The notes below the pieces were generated by a model, which worked only from the letters and a program-made list of their open reading frames with translations, was not told the DNA's origin and made no database searches. Shown here piece by piece: positions 16,828 to 25,425 of a DNA stretch of 64,000 nucleotides; positions within the stretch are counted from its first letter, which is position 1; each line of letters begins with the position of its first letter. The stretch is from Bittarella massiliensis (ex Durand et al. 2017) (GTDB taxonomy: Bacteria; Bacillota; Clostridia; Oscillospirales; Ruminococcaceae): positions 1,216,075-1,280,074 of the forward strand of contig NZ_LN908977.1 in assembly GCF_001486165.1 (NCBI RefSeq), given 5' to 3'. A program made the translations under genes and the position numbers.

Positions 16828-19266
16828 TTACGAATCGTGTTTAGTATAGAAGAACTGGTCGCCATAGTCAAGGGTAATGGCGTCATTTTTTTGCAGTTTT
16901 CCGGCCAACAGCTCCTCCGAGAGCATATCCTCCACGTGGGAGACGATGGCCCGGCGCAGGGGGCGGGCCCCGTAGACCGGGTCAAAGCCCACCGAGGCAA
17001 GCTGTTTGACCGCCGCCTCGGTCCAGTCCATCTGCACCCCTACGTTTTTCAGCCGCCCAGCCAGTTCGCCCAGCATGTTGCCGGCGATCTGTTCGATGTT
17101 TTCCTGGGTGAGCTTGGAGAAGACGATGATGTCGTCCACCCGGTTCAAAAACTCGGGGCGGAAGGTCTCTTTGAGCTGCTCCATCACCCGGGCCTTGACG
17201 TCCTGTTCCAGGCTGTCGGCCACCCCGGAAAAGCCCAGGCTCTGGCGCTTTTCGGTGATGAGCCGGGCCCCCACGTTGGAGGTCATGATGATCACGCAGT
17301 TGCGGAAGTTGACCTTGCGGCCCTGGCTGTCGGTGAGGGTGCCCTCGTCCATGATCTGCAGCAGCATGTTGAAGACGTCGGGGTGGGCCTTTTCGATCTC
17401 GTCAAAGAGGACCACGCTGTAGGGGTTGCGGCGCACCTTCTCGGTGAGCTGGCCGCCCTCGTCGTAGCCCACATACCCCGGGGGCGAGCCGATGAGCTTG
17501 GAGACGGTGTGCTTCTCCATGTACTCGGACATGTCCAGCCGGATCATGGCGGTGTCGTCGCCGAAGAGGGCCTCGGCCAGAGCCTTGGTGAGCTCGGTCT
17601 TGCCCACGCCGGTGGGCCCCAAAAAGATGAAGGAGCCGATGGGGCGGCGGGGGTCTTTGAGCCCGGCCCGCCCCCGGCGGATGGCCTTGGCGATGGCGGT
17701 GACCGCCTCGTCCTGGCCGATGACCCGCCGCTTGAGGATATTTTCCATGTCCAGCAGGCGCTCGCTCTCCTGCTTGGTCAGCTGGCTCACCGGCACCTTG
17801 GTCCAGAGGGAGACCACCTGGGCGATCTCCTCGGGGCCCACCTCGTCGGACTTGTGGGTGTTGCCCTCCTCCCACTTTTTCTTCTGGGCGTCCAACTTCT
17901 CCTTGAGGGTCTTTTCCTGATCGCGCAGGGCGGCTGCCCGCTCGAAGTCCTGGGCGTTGACCGCCGACTCCTTCTCGGCGGCCAGCTGGCCCAACTGCTC
18001 TTCCAGCTCCCGCACGTCCTGGGGGGCGGTGTAGTTTTTCAGCCGCACCCGGGAACAGGCCTCGTCGATGAGGTCGATGGCCTTGTCGGGCAGGTAGCGG
18101 TCGCTGATGTAGCGGGTGGAGAGCTCCACCGCCGCCTCGATGGCCTCGTCGGTGATCTTGACCTTGTGGTGGGCCTCGTACTTGTCCCGCAGCCCCTTGA
18201 GGATCTCCACCGAGTCCTCCTTCGAGGGCTCCTCCACCGTCACCGGCTGGAACCGACGCTCCAGGGCGGCGTCCTTTTCAATGTACTTGCGGTACTCGTC
18301 CAGGGTGGTGGCGCCGATGACCTGGATCTCCCCCCGGGAGAGGGCGGGCTTCAGGATGTTGGCGGCGTCCACCGCCCCCTCGGCCGCGCCGGCACCCATG
18401 ATGGTGTGCAGCTCGTCGATGAAGAGGATGACGTTTTTGGAGGCGGTGAGCTCGGCGATGGCGTTTTTCAGCCGCTCCTCAAAGTCGCCCCGGTACTTGG
18501 TGCCCGCCAGCATCCCGGTCAGATCCAGGGTGATGACCCGCTTGCCCTTGAGGATCTCGGGCACCTCCCCGGCGGCGATCTTCTGGGCCAGCCCCTCGGC
18601 CAGGGCGGTCTTGCCCACCCCCGGCTCGCCGATGAGGCAGGGGTTGTTCTTGGTGCGCCGGGAGAGGATCTGGGTCACCCGCTCGATCTCCCGGTCCCGG
18701 CCGATGACCGGGTCCAGCAGCCCGTCGCGGGCGGCCTTGGTCAGGTCCTTGCCGTATTTGTCCAGGGTGGCGGTGCTCCCCTTCCCCCCCTTGGGGGCGC
18801 CGGGTTCCACCGCCTCGCCGCCGTCGGCCGAGACCGACTCGGCGCACTCGCCGTAGAGGCGGTCGATGTCCACCCCGCACTGTTCCAGTAGCCGCACCGC
18901 CACCGAGTCCCGCTCGCTCAGCAGAGCCAGCAGCAGGTGTTCGGTGCCCACATAGTTGTGGCCCATCTTGCGGGCCTGGAGGATGGATAGCTCCAAGATC
19001 CGCTTCACCCGGGGGGTGAAGTCGTTGGGAGTGACGCTGGAGTGGATGCCCCGCCCCACCATCTCCACGATTTTTTGCTCTAAGTCGGTGTAGGTGATCT
19101 CGCTCTCGGAGAGCACCTGCCCCGCCACCCCGGAGCCCTCTTTGATGAGCCCGGCCAGGATGTGTTCGCTGCCGATATAAGTGTGGCCCAGGTTCTGGGC
19201 TGTCTCAATGGCCATGTTCAAGGCCGTGTTGGCCTTTTCGGTGAATCCGCGAAATGAGTACATCAT
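16828..19266 (-). CDS. clpC: ATP-dependent Clp protease ATP-binding subunit ClpC
   Basis: This 812-residue HSP100 unfoldase feeds proteins, including McsB arginine-phosphorylated ones, into ClpP. An N-terminal double Clp-N repeat spans 1-145. The first AAA+ domain has Walker [10 protein letters not shown], the UvrB/C-like middle domain is around 420-475, and the second AAA+ domain has GPTGVGKTE. It has a conserved sensor NVGA and a short C-terminal ClpP-contact tail. GGAGG lies six bases before the first of two ATG codons. It is the last core gene of the CtsR operon. Confidence 0.98.
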   Translation of the reverse strand: MMYSFRGFTEKANTALNMAIETAQNLGHTYIGSEHILAGLIKEGSGVAGQVLSESEITYTDLEQKIVEMVGRGIHSSVTPNDFTPRVKRILELSILQARKMGHNYVGTEHLLLALLSERDSVAVRLLEQCGVDIDRLYGECAESVSADGGEAVEPGAPKGGKGSTATLDKYGKDLTKAARDGLLDPVIGRDREIERVTQILSRRTKNNPCLIGEPGVGKTALAEGLAQKIAAGEVPEILKGKRVITLDLTGMLAGTKYRGDFEERLKNAIAELTASKNVILFIDELHTIMGAGAAEGAVDAANILKPALSRGEIQVIGATTLDEYRKYIEKDAALERRFQPVTVEEPSKEDSVEILKGLRDKYEAHHKVKITDEAIEAAVELSTRYISDRYLPDKAIDLIDEACSRVRLKNYTAPQDVRELEEQLGQLAAEKESAVNAQDFERAAALRDQEKTLKEKLDAQKKKWEEGNTHKSDEVGPEEIAQVVSLWTKVPVSQLTKQESERLLDMENILKRRVIGQDEAVTAIAKAIRRGRAGLKDPRRPIGSFIFLGPTGVGKTELTKALAEALFGDDTAMIRLDMSEYMEKHTVSKLIGSPPGYVGYDEGGQLTEKVRRNPYSVVLFDEIEKAHPDVFNMLLQIMDEGTLTDSQGRKVNFRNCVIIMTSNVGARLITEKRQSLGFSGVADSLEQDVKARVMEQLKETFRPEFLNRVDDIIVFSKLTQENIEQIAGNMLGELAGRLKNVGVQMDWTEAAVKQLASVGFDPVYGARPLRRAIVSHVEDMLSEELLAGKLQKNDAITLDYGDQFFYTKHDS

Positions 19267-19328
19267 TTCATCCCTCCTCTATCCCCGCCCTGTGGGCGGG
19301 CGCTCTCGGCGGCCTCTGCCGCCCTCTG

Positions 19329-20405
19329 TCACTGGTTTTCCCGGCCCTCTGCCGGGGATCGGTCCTCTCGGACCCGCCGCTCCCGGCCCAGGATGTCCCG
19401 CACGATCTGGGCGCGGATGCGGTCGCGCTCCCGGGCCGACTGGGCCTCGGGGTGGGCCGCGGCGATGGAGTTGGCCCCGGTCTCCCCCAGCAGGCGGGCG
19501 GCGGTGAAGAAGTCCAGCTTTTCCACCACCTGCCCGGCGATCCCCAGCCGCAGCTGGGAGACGCAGTCGATGACCTCCCGGTGGGAGAGGAGCCGGGCGT
19601 TTTCCAGCACCCCCAGGGCGCGGTAGACCCGGTCCTCAAAGGCCAGGGGGTCCTCGGCGCAGAACTGGGCGCGCTGGCGGCGCTCCTCGGCGGCCAGCTG
19701 CCGCACCACCGCGGCCAGATTGTCCCGCACCTGCTTTTCCGAGAGGCCCAGGCTCAACTGGTTGGAGATCTGGTAGAAGCTCCCCTCGGCCGAGGTGCCC
19801 TCGCCGTAGGTGCCCCGAATAGTTATGCCCAGTTTGTAGGCGCTGTTAATCAGGCTGCGCAGGTATCCCGAGCGCTCCAGCGCCGGCAGGTGGACCATCA
19901 CCGAAGCCCGCATCCCGGTGCCCAGGTTGGTGGGGCAGTGGGTCAGGTAGCCCCACCGCTCGTCAAAAGCGAAGTGCAGCCCCTCGTCCAGCAGGTCGTC
20001 GAGCCGGTCGGCCAGCTGCCAGCACCCTTCGCAGCAGAGGCCGGCCCCCATGATCTGGATGCGCAGGTGGTCCTCCTCGCAGAGCATCACCGAGACCGTC
20101 TCGTCGTCCGAGAGGAGGAGGCCGCCCCCGGCCTTGGCCATCTCCAAACTGATGAGATGGCGCTCGACCAGGGCCATGCGGTGGCTCTGGTCAAGGGCGC
20201 CCACGTCCACATAGCGAAGCTGCAGCCCCTCGCCAAAGGCGGCATTTTCCACCGCTGCCTGCACCCGCTGGATGAAGGCGGCCCGCTGCCGGGCACTCAT
20301 CAAATCGGGGAAGGGCAGATCGCCCACGTTGCGGGCCAGGCGGATGCGGCTGGAAATCACCACGTCCCCCTCGGGGCCCGACTGAAAGTACCACTTCTCG
20401 CCCAT
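19329..20405 (-). CDS. mcsB: Protein arginine kinase McsB
   Basis: This 358-residue phosphagen-kinase-like enzyme phosphorylates arginine residues, marks proteins for ClpCP and inactivates CtsR. The guanido-kinase catalytic core is seen in SSRIRLARN (about 25), the HLRIQ region, the glycine-rich NLGTGMRASVMVHLP and IRGTYGEGTSA. The ATG at 20405 overlaps the mcsA stop as TGATG, with GGAGG upstream; a longer frame has no site. Confidence 0.97.
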   Translation of the reverse strand: MGEKWYFQSGPEGDVVISSRIRLARNVGDLPFPDLMSARQRAAFIQRVQAAVENAAFGEGLQLRYVDVGALDQSHRMALVERHLISLEMAKAGGGLLLSDDETVSVMLCEEDHLRIQIMGAGLCCEGCWQLADRLDDLLDEGLHFAFDERWGYLTHCPTNLGTGMRASVMVHLPALERSGYLRSLINSAYKLGITIRGTYGEGTSAEGSFYQISNQLSLGLSEKQVRDNLAAVVRQLAAEERRQRAQFCAEDPLAFEDRVYRALGVLENARLLSHREVIDCVSQLRLGIAGQVVEKLDFFTAARLLGETGANSIAAAHPEAQSARERDRIRAQIVRDILGRERRVREDRSPAEGRENQ

Positions 20406-20899
20406 CACTGCTCCCCCTCCTCTCTCGCGCACTCGGGCTGTTCCAGGGCGCGGATCTGGTCGCGCAGCACGGCCGCCCGCTCAAAGTTCTGGCTCTCGAC
20501 GGCCGCCTGCATCTCCTCCTTGAGGGCGGCCAGCTCGGCCGACCGGTCCTGCCGCGGGGCCAGGTGGGCCGAGTGGGGGATCTTTCCCTGGTGGGTCAAG
20601 TTGCCGTGGATCTTGCCCACCATCCGCGCCACGTCCTCGCCGAAGAAGTCGTAGCACTGGGCGCAGCCCAACTTCCCCTTCTCGGCGATCTGTTCAAAGG
20701 TGCTGCCGCAGCCCGGGCAGCGCCGCTGCACCTGGGGGGTATGCCCCTCCCCGAAGAGGGCCCCGGCGAGGATGCCGCCGCCCAAAAGCCCCATGTTGGC
20801 CATACAGCTGGGGCAGAGGTGCAAAATGGTCTCCTGCCCGCCCGCCACCTGGCGGTAGCTGATCTGGGCCTGGTTTTTCTTGCAGATGTCACAGAGCAT
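20405..20899 (-). CDS. mcsA: McsA, activator of arginine kinase
   Basis: This 164-residue zinc protein activates McsB and helps control CtsR. Zinc-binding pairs are CDICKKN, CPSC, CPGC and CAQC, and the C-terminal UvrB/UvrC motif lies at about 125-160 (ALKEEMQAAVESQNFERAAVLRDQI). AGGAGG precedes the ATG, 12 bases after ctsR. Confidence 0.97.
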   Translation of the reverse strand: MLCDICKKNQAQISYRQVAGGQETILHLCPSCMANMGLLGGGILAGALFGEGHTPQVQRRCPGCGSTFEQIAEKGKLGCAQCYDFFGEDVARMVGKIHGNLTHQGKIPHSAHLAPRQDRSAELAALKEEMQAAVESQNFERAAVLRDQIRALEQPECAREEGEQ

Positions 20900-20911
20900 A
20901 TCGCTTCCTCC

Positions 20912-21358
20912 TCACGCGTTGAGCAGCATGTTTTTAAACAGGGCCGCCCGCACCCGGTCGCGGCAGTCGGGGGGGCAGGGGCGCAGGGTCTTGTCGGACA
21001 CCGCCGAGAGCATCAGCCGGGCGGTGTCCTCGCTCAAGATCTCCCGCTGGGCCAGATTTTTTAAGAGGATGCGGGCGGTGTTCTCGTCCAGCGCCTCGCC
21101 GATGGAGTTGACCACGTGCATGATGAAATTCTGCGGCCCCACGGTGATGCGGGTGATGCGGATGTACCCCCCGCCCCCCCGGCGGCTCTCGATGGTGTAG
21201 CCCTGCTCCGGCGTAAAGCGGGAGGTGAGGACATAGTTGATTTGGCTGGGCACACAGCCGATCTCCCCGGCAAACTCGTTGCGCTGGATCTCGGCAATGC
21301 CGTCCTGCTCCTCCATCAGCTGGAGGATGCGCTGGGTGATCAAGTCGCTGATTTTCAT
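20912..21358 (-). CDS. ctsR: Class III heat-shock repressor CtsR
   Basis: This 148-residue dimeric repressor has a winged helix-turn-helix with the family signature EIGCVPSQINYVLTSRFT and the wing ESRRGGGGYIRI (about 55-70). It represses its own operon through heptad direct repeats, two of which lie at its promoter (21409-21426 and 21446-21463). GGGGAAGGGG is upstream of the ATG. It is the first gene of ctsR-mcsA-mcsB-clpC. Confidence 0.98.
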   Translation of the reverse strand: MKISDLITQRILQLMEEQDGIAEIQRNEFAGEIGCVPSQINYVLTSRFTPEQGYTIESRRGGGGYIRITRITVGPQNFIMHVVNSIGEALDENTARILLKNLAQREILSEDTARLMLSAVSDKTLRPCPPDCRDRVRAALFKNMLLNA

Positions 21359-21408
21359 CGTTCCCCTTCCCCTTTCTGGGCCTCGTCTCTATCTCTATGC
21401 AATAGGAG

Positions 21409-21426
21409 CTGACTTTATCTGACCTT
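21409..21426 (-). promoter_or_regulatory. CtsR operator, downstream copy
   Basis: On the minus strand AAGGTCAGATAAAGTCAG matches the GTCA-x6-GTCA direct-repeat pattern of CtsR boxes. It lies between the -10 and ctsR. Confidence 0.75.
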
Positions 21427-21434
21427 ATGAAATC

Positions 21435-21462
21435 AGTATACTCATAAGTCAGGAAAAGTCAA
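21435..21462 (-). promoter_or_regulatory. Promoter of ctsR operon
   Basis: TTGACT (complement of 21457-21462), a 16-base spacer and TATACT (complement of 21435-21440) lie between two CtsR boxes. Confidence 0.8.
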
Positions 21463-21463
21463 A
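21446..21463 (+). promoter_or_regulatory. CtsR operator, over the -35
   Basis: AAGTCAGGAAAAGTCAAA on the plus strand is a second heptad direct repeat, opposite in orientation to the first, covering the -35 region. Confidence 0.75.
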
Positions 21464-21534
21464 GTATCAAATATTGGAAATAGCTCTCCCACGCGCCCAT
21501 TTTTGAGACCGTTTGCCCTTTTTCGCCTTCTGAC

Positions 21535-21565
21535 AAAAAAAGCGGGCGCTTCACCAGCGCCCGCT
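21535..21565 (-). terminator. Terminator of ElaA-like GNAT gene
   Basis: A 10-bp stem (21541-21550 with 21555-21564) is followed by seven T on the minus strand. Confidence 0.9.
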
Positions 21566-21577
21566 CTCTCTTCTCTC

Positions 21578-22033
21578 TCACAGCTCTTTGAGCATGCTCA
21601 CATGGGGCCAGCCGTCCTTGGTAAAGGCTTTGCCCTGGGAGGTGTAGCCCGCCGCCTCGTAAAAACCCGCCGCCTGCACCTGGGCGTGCAGCAACAGCGA
21701 GCGGGCCCCCAGTTCGCGGGCCTTGCCCTCGGTCTCCTCCATCAGCAAAAGGCCCAGCTTCTGGCCCCGGCAGCTCTTCTTGACGCAGACCCGGCCGACG
21801 ATGTACTGCCCCGGCTCCTCTCCGGGAAAGAGGCGGCAGACAGCCACCGCCTCGCCGCCCCGGCGGACGATCAGGTGGTATGCGGTGTCGTCCACCTCGT
21901 CCACCTCGATCTCGGCGAGAAAGTCCTGCTCGTAGGTAAAGACCTCCATCCGCAGGGCAAATCCGTCCTCCGCCCCCTCTTTGCCCCGGTGCCACTCGCA
22001 CCGCAGGGCCTCGCTTTGCAGCTGTCTCGCCAT
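21578..22033 (-). CDS. GNAT family N-acetyltransferase, ElaA-like
   Basis: This 151-residue acetyltransferase opens with a segment (FALRMEVFTYEQDF) like the ElaA subgroup. It has the acetyl-CoA element VGRVCVKKSCRGQKLGLLLM (about 73-92) and a C-terminal HAQVQAAGFYEAAGY. The substrate is unknown. The start at 22033 has GGGGAGGG; the longer frame begins over a TATAAT that is probably its own -10 (22065-22070). Confidence 0.92.
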   Translation of the reverse strand: MARQLQSEALRCEWHRGKEGAEDGFALRMEVFTYEQDFLAEIEVDEVDDTAYHLIVRRGGEAVAVCRLFPGEEPGQYIVGRVCVKKSCRGQKLGLLLMEETEGKARELGARSLLLHAQVQAAGFYEAAGYTSQGKAFTKDGWPHVSMLKEL

Positions 22034-22068
22034 CTCAACGCCCTCCCCTTTTTCACGATTCCCCGCCA

Positions 22069-22611
22069 TTATAGCACAAAGGGAAGGCGGGGAAAAGGCG
22101 CGGGCAGTCTCACCCTGACTGGGCGGCCCGGCCGCTCCCTCGCGGCGACGTACTGGGCGGCAGAGACGAAGTTCTGGATGTCCTCTTCGTCCAGCTCCCG
22201 GACGGCGCAGAGCTCCTCCCAGAGCAGGGTGCTCCCCTCCACCGTGAAAAGGCCGATGACCGTGTTGACGCCGACGAAGATCCTGCCGCCCACCCTTCCC
22301 TCGGGGGCCGAATCGCCGCTCTCCCCCTCACACAGGGTCTTTCTCGCCCCGCTGTTTTCCAGGTAAAAGGTCCGTGCGGCAGGGCGGGCGGCGGCCGGCA
22401 ATTTTTCGCGGCAGCAGGCATTTCCCAAAACGCTGCCGGTCACGCTACCGGCGGCCCACCCGTCGAACATTTCGGTCAGCTCATACCTGCCCTGCAGATA
22501 GCCAAGCAGCGCCCGCCCCGAGGCCCGGTCCGGCCGCAGCCGGTCGCGGTACCCCTCCCAAAGGGCCCGCCACTGCGCGGTCGTCTCTTTTGTCGGCTCT
22601 TCTGTGACCAC
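22069..22611 (-). CDS. Protein of unknown function behind CofE-like gene
   Basis: This 180-residue protein belongs to no family I recognise. It has a predicted helical N-terminal third, a middle region with SVTGSVLGNACCREKLPAAARPA, a stretch with GGRIFVGVNTVIGLFTVEG and an acidic helix ELDEEDIQNFVSAAQYVAARE. No signal peptide or membrane helix is seen. I chose the GTG at 22611 because GAGGGAGG lies nine bases upstream. It follows the CofE-like gene by 55 bases and may share its pathway. The last 25 residues are Arg/Pro-rich and may be poorly conserved. Confidence 0.6.
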   Translation of the reverse strand: MVTEEPTKETTAQWRALWEGYRDRLRPDRASGRALLGYLQGRYELTEMFDGWAAGSVTGSVLGNACCREKLPAAARPAARTFYLENSGARKTLCEGESGDSAPEGRVGGRIFVGVNTVIGLFTVEGSTLLWEELCAVRELDEEDIQNFVSAAQYVAARERPGRPVRVRLPAPFPRLPFVL

Positions 22612-22666
22612 GGCGCACCACCCTCCCTCTGTTTTTTCCCGCCATAACACACCGGGCCCTGCCCTG

Positions 22667-23425
22667 CTACCCCCGGCGGAGGATCCCCATGGGGGTCTGC
22701 TCGCTGCACTGGCCCAGGGGGTTGTCCCGCAGCAGGGAGCGCAGGTGCGCCCGGTCCATCCGCCGGTCGGAGACCCCGAGGATCTCGCCCCCCAGGTCGT
22801 TGAGGTCCACCACCGCTACCGCACAGCCCAGGGCCTGGGCCAGCTCTTCGGCCACCCCGTCGGGGCGGAGGGGGCCCAGCACCACATAGCGGTTGTAGGG
22901 GGGCAGGGTGTTGGGGCAGGGGCCGTCGATGCTGGCCGCCCGATACCCCGCCACCCGATAAAACCAGCCCCGCTCCCCCAGCAGTTTCCCCACCGCCGAG
23001 ACCGCCGCCGCCAGCAGGATGCGGAGGGTGCCGCACTCCCGCAGGGCGCACTCCATGGTCTCAGGCATGGCCAGGCCGATGCCGTAGGGGGTACGGCGGA
23101 CAAACCGGCTCAAAAAGCGGGCCAGAGGGCGGGGGTGGATCTCCTCCAGGGGGATGGCCCGCCGCTGGGTGCAGGCCACCGCCTTCTCGGTGACAAAGAG
23201 GATGTCCCCCTTCTCGAGCAGCGGCCCGGCGTACCGGCGCGCCACCTGCACGATGTCGTCCCCCGCAGTGATGACGGGGGTGCGGATGCACAGCCGCCGA
23301 TAGCGCATCCCCTGCCAGGTGATCTCCTCCTCCTTGTCGGGGTTGATGACGGTCCCCGCCACCGAGGCGGGGCGCTGTACCCCCTTTTCCCCGTCTCTCG
23401 ACTGCTCTTTTTCTCTCTCGTCCAT
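22667..23425 (-). CDS. CofE-like F420-0:glutamyl ligase family protein
   Basis: This 252-residue protein carries landmarks of the coenzyme F420-0:gamma-glutamyl ligase fold: GDILFVTEKAV (about 74-84), PNTLPPYNRYVVLGP and VVDLNDLGGEILGVSD. The family also includes proteins of unknown role in bacteria that do not make F420, and nothing else in the window points to F420 synthesis. It may ligate an amino acid to another acceptor. GAGAGGAG precedes the ATG. Its upstream region is the 38-bp repeat array. Confidence 0.75.
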   Translation of the reverse strand: MDEREKEQSRDGEKGVQRPASVAGTVINPDKEEEITWQGMRYRRLCIRTPVITAGDDIVQVARRYAGPLLEKGDILFVTEKAVACTQRRAIPLEEIHPRPLARFLSRFVRRTPYGIGLAMPETMECALRECGTLRILLAAAVSAVGKLLGERGWFYRVAGYRAASIDGPCPNTLPPYNRYVVLGPLRPDGVAEELAQALGCAVAVVDLNDLGGEILGVSDRRMDRAHLRSLLRDNPLGQCSEQTPMGILRRG

Positions 23426-23524
23426 CTCTCGACTGCTCCTCTCCGGCCCAGGCGGGCCCGTTTCTCTTTGACAAGACCCATTCTAGCGCGGGCGGCGAAG
23501 CGGTGTTTTGAGGGGAGATGGAGA

Positions 23525-24225
23525 AAAAGTGGGGAATTGATGGAGGCTTTCTCAAGACTTGACGGAAGGGGGTACCAAAACGGCCCAGAGATAGGCGGAC
23601 GCAGCGGCAGGGAGAGGTGGAGCGGCAGAGGGCCGAGCGTTCCAGCGCGGAGAAACCGGCAAGAAGGGGGCCGATGTCCACGGCACGGAGAAATCGGCGA
23701 AAGGGAAGCCAGTGGCCATGATACAGGGGAACTGGCAAGAGAGCAGCCGGGAGGGGTGGTGCGAAAAACCCTGTAGGGCGGGCGGAAGCGGCGGTACAAA
23801 AAAGCGGCAGGGGGGCTACCCAATGCGATTGCACAGGGAAACTGGCGAGAGCATACCCAGCGCCGCAGCGCGGGGAAAGCAATGAGAGGATGTCCGGGAG
23901 ACGGGAGGGCACAGGGAAATCGGCAGGAGGGCGACTGGGCGCTGCCGCGCAGGAAAATCGGCAAGAAGAGGGGCTGGGAATGGGGGCTGGGGAAACCAAT
24001 GGGAGGCTGCTCGAGAGCGGCGGCGCCGGAAAGCCAGCGGAACGGCGCCCGGGAGGGGTCGCGCAAAAAATCGGCAAGCGGGGATGAGAGCGGCAGCGCG
24101 GGAAAACCGCGGGAGGAGAACCGGGAGAGGCGGCACGGAAAAGGCAGCAGGAACTCTGCCGAGGGGGGATGGCGCGGGAACCCCCTTGAGCAGACGACGC
24201 GGAAGCGAGACCGGCCAAAAAGGCC
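23525..24225. repeat. Degenerate 38-bp tandem repeat array
   Basis: About 15-18 diverged copies of a 38-bp unit cover this stretch. The core reads GCGCGGGGAAATCGGCAAG on the plus strand. Marking the end of the CGGC box gives positions 23660, 23698, 23736, 23774, 23808, 23846, 23884, 23924, 23962, 24000, 24038, 24075, and so on: spacings of 37-38 in nearly every case, with exceptions of 34 and 40. Because 38 is not a multiple of three, the unit is not a simple peptide repeat, yet long minus-strand frames stay open through it by composition. Function unknown. Confidence 0.8.
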
Positions 24226-24233
24226 GGGCTGCA

Positions 24234-24276
24234 AAGAGAGCGGGCAGCTGCCCCATTCGGCAACCGCCCGCTCCTC
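24234..24276 (-). terminator. Terminator of two-component operon
   Basis: An 8-bp stem GAGCGGGC/GCCCGCTC with a 20-base loop is followed by TCTTTGC on the minus strand, just after the kinase stop. Confidence 0.6.
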
Positions 24277-24281
24277 TTTAT

Positions 24282-25397
24282 CTATCTCGCCGGTCCTGAT
24301 GGCCCCCCGCCGGTCCCCACCGGCAGGTCGACGGTGAAGGCGATGCGCCCACCCCCGCTCTCGGCCCGGATATCCCCCCCGTGGCGCTGCACGATGTCCC
24401 GGGCGATGGCCAGCCCCAACCCCGCGCCGCCGGTGGCCGTCTGCCGGGAGGCGTCGAGCCGGTAAAACTTCTCAAAGATCGCCTCCAGCTTTTCCTGGGG
24501 AATGTCGCCGGCGTTCTCAAAGCAGACAGAGACCCTCTCCCCTGTCCGATTGCCGAAGATGTGGATGTCGCCCTCCGGCGCGCCGTAGGCGACGGCGTTT
24601 TTGAGGAGGTTTTGAAAGACCCGGGCCATCTTGTCCGGGTCGACCCAGGCGCAGAGCGAGGGGGGGAGGTGCAGCCTCGCCTGCCGCCCCCCGGCGGCCA
24701 GCTGGGGGTAGGCCTCGTCGGCGACCTGTACCAGCATACAGCAGAGGTCCACCGGCTGGCGGGAAAGGGCCTCCTGTTGCAGCAGGTCCCGGGTGATTTC
24801 AAAGAATTCCCCCACCAGCCCCTCCAGGCGGCCGGCCTTTTCCAGGGCGATGCGGATGTACTTCTCCCGCTGCTGGGGGGGCATATCCGGCGCCTCGTCC
24901 AGCAAGCTCAAATAGCCGATGACCGAGGTGAGGGGGGTCTTGATGTCGTGGGCCAGGTAGAGCACCAGGTCGTTTTTGCGGCGCTCGGCCTCCCGCTCGG
25001 CGGCGGCGCTGCGCTCCAACTCGTCCTTGACCGCCCCCAGCTTCTCGGCCATAAAATCCAATTCGGGCGGGAGGACCAGATTTTCCCCCTTCCCGCCGGC
25101 CAGCCAGTCCACCCCGGCGATGATCTCGTCAAAGTAGCCGGTGAACCAGCTCAACAGCGCCCAGAAGAAGAGGAGGAAAAAGGCGACGATGGCCACCCCC
25201 AAAAAGATGTCCAGGTACTGGCGCACATAGTTGAAGTAGAGCCGGGCGGCGGTCTCCCAGCTGACCCCCAGGTAGGTGCTGATGCACCCGGCGATCCAGT
25301 TGCCGATTTTCCCCCGCCCGGCCGAGCGCAGCACCGCCACCGTCACCACCGCCAGCAGGGCTATGCCCAGCACCCGCCCGAACACCTTGCGCATCAT
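24282..25397 (-). CDS. Sensor histidine kinase, VanS-like
   Basis: This 371-residue membrane kinase has two transmembrane helices (about 5-23 and 57-81) around a short extracellular loop. Then come the dimerisation/phosphoacceptor box LAHDIKTPLTSVIGYL and the ATPase N box FQNLLKNAVAYG and G box GAGLGLAIA. It is arranged with the upstream OmpR-type regulator as a VanRS-like pair, but no van resistance genes are near. The start is uncertain: the double ATG at 25397 has no clear ribosome binding site, and translation may be coupled to the regulator stop 29 bases upstream. Confidence 0.9.
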   Translation of the reverse strand: MMRKVFGRVLGIALLAVVTVAVLRSAGRGKIGNWIAGCISTYLGVSWETAARLYFNYVRQYLDIFLGVAIVAFFLLFFWALLSWFTGYFDEIIAGVDWLAGGKGENLVLPPELDFMAEKLGAVKDELERSAAAEREAERRKNDLVLYLAHDIKTPLTSVIGYLSLLDEAPDMPPQQREKYIRIALEKAGRLEGLVGEFFEITRDLLQQEALSRQPVDLCCMLVQVADEAYPQLAAGGRQARLHLPPSLCAWVDPDKMARVFQNLLKNAVAYGAPEGDIHIFGNRTGERVSVCFENAGDIPQEKLEAIFEKFYRLDASRQTATGGAGLGLAIARDIVQRHGGDIRAESGGGRIAFTVDLPVGTGGGPSGPAR

Positions 25398-25425
25398 CTG
25401 CCGATAGGGCTTTTGCCGCCAGCCG

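Noticed and set aside
23525..24225. CRISPR array
   Set aside because: The units are contiguous degenerate 38-mers with no unique spacers, no exact repeat and no cas genes nearby.
23061..24263. Long minus-strand open frames (up to 400 codons) through the repeat array
   Set aside because: They remain open because the repeat is GC-rich and lacks stop-forming triplets. They have no ribosome binding site, change composition abruptly, and overlap the CofE-like gene out of frame.
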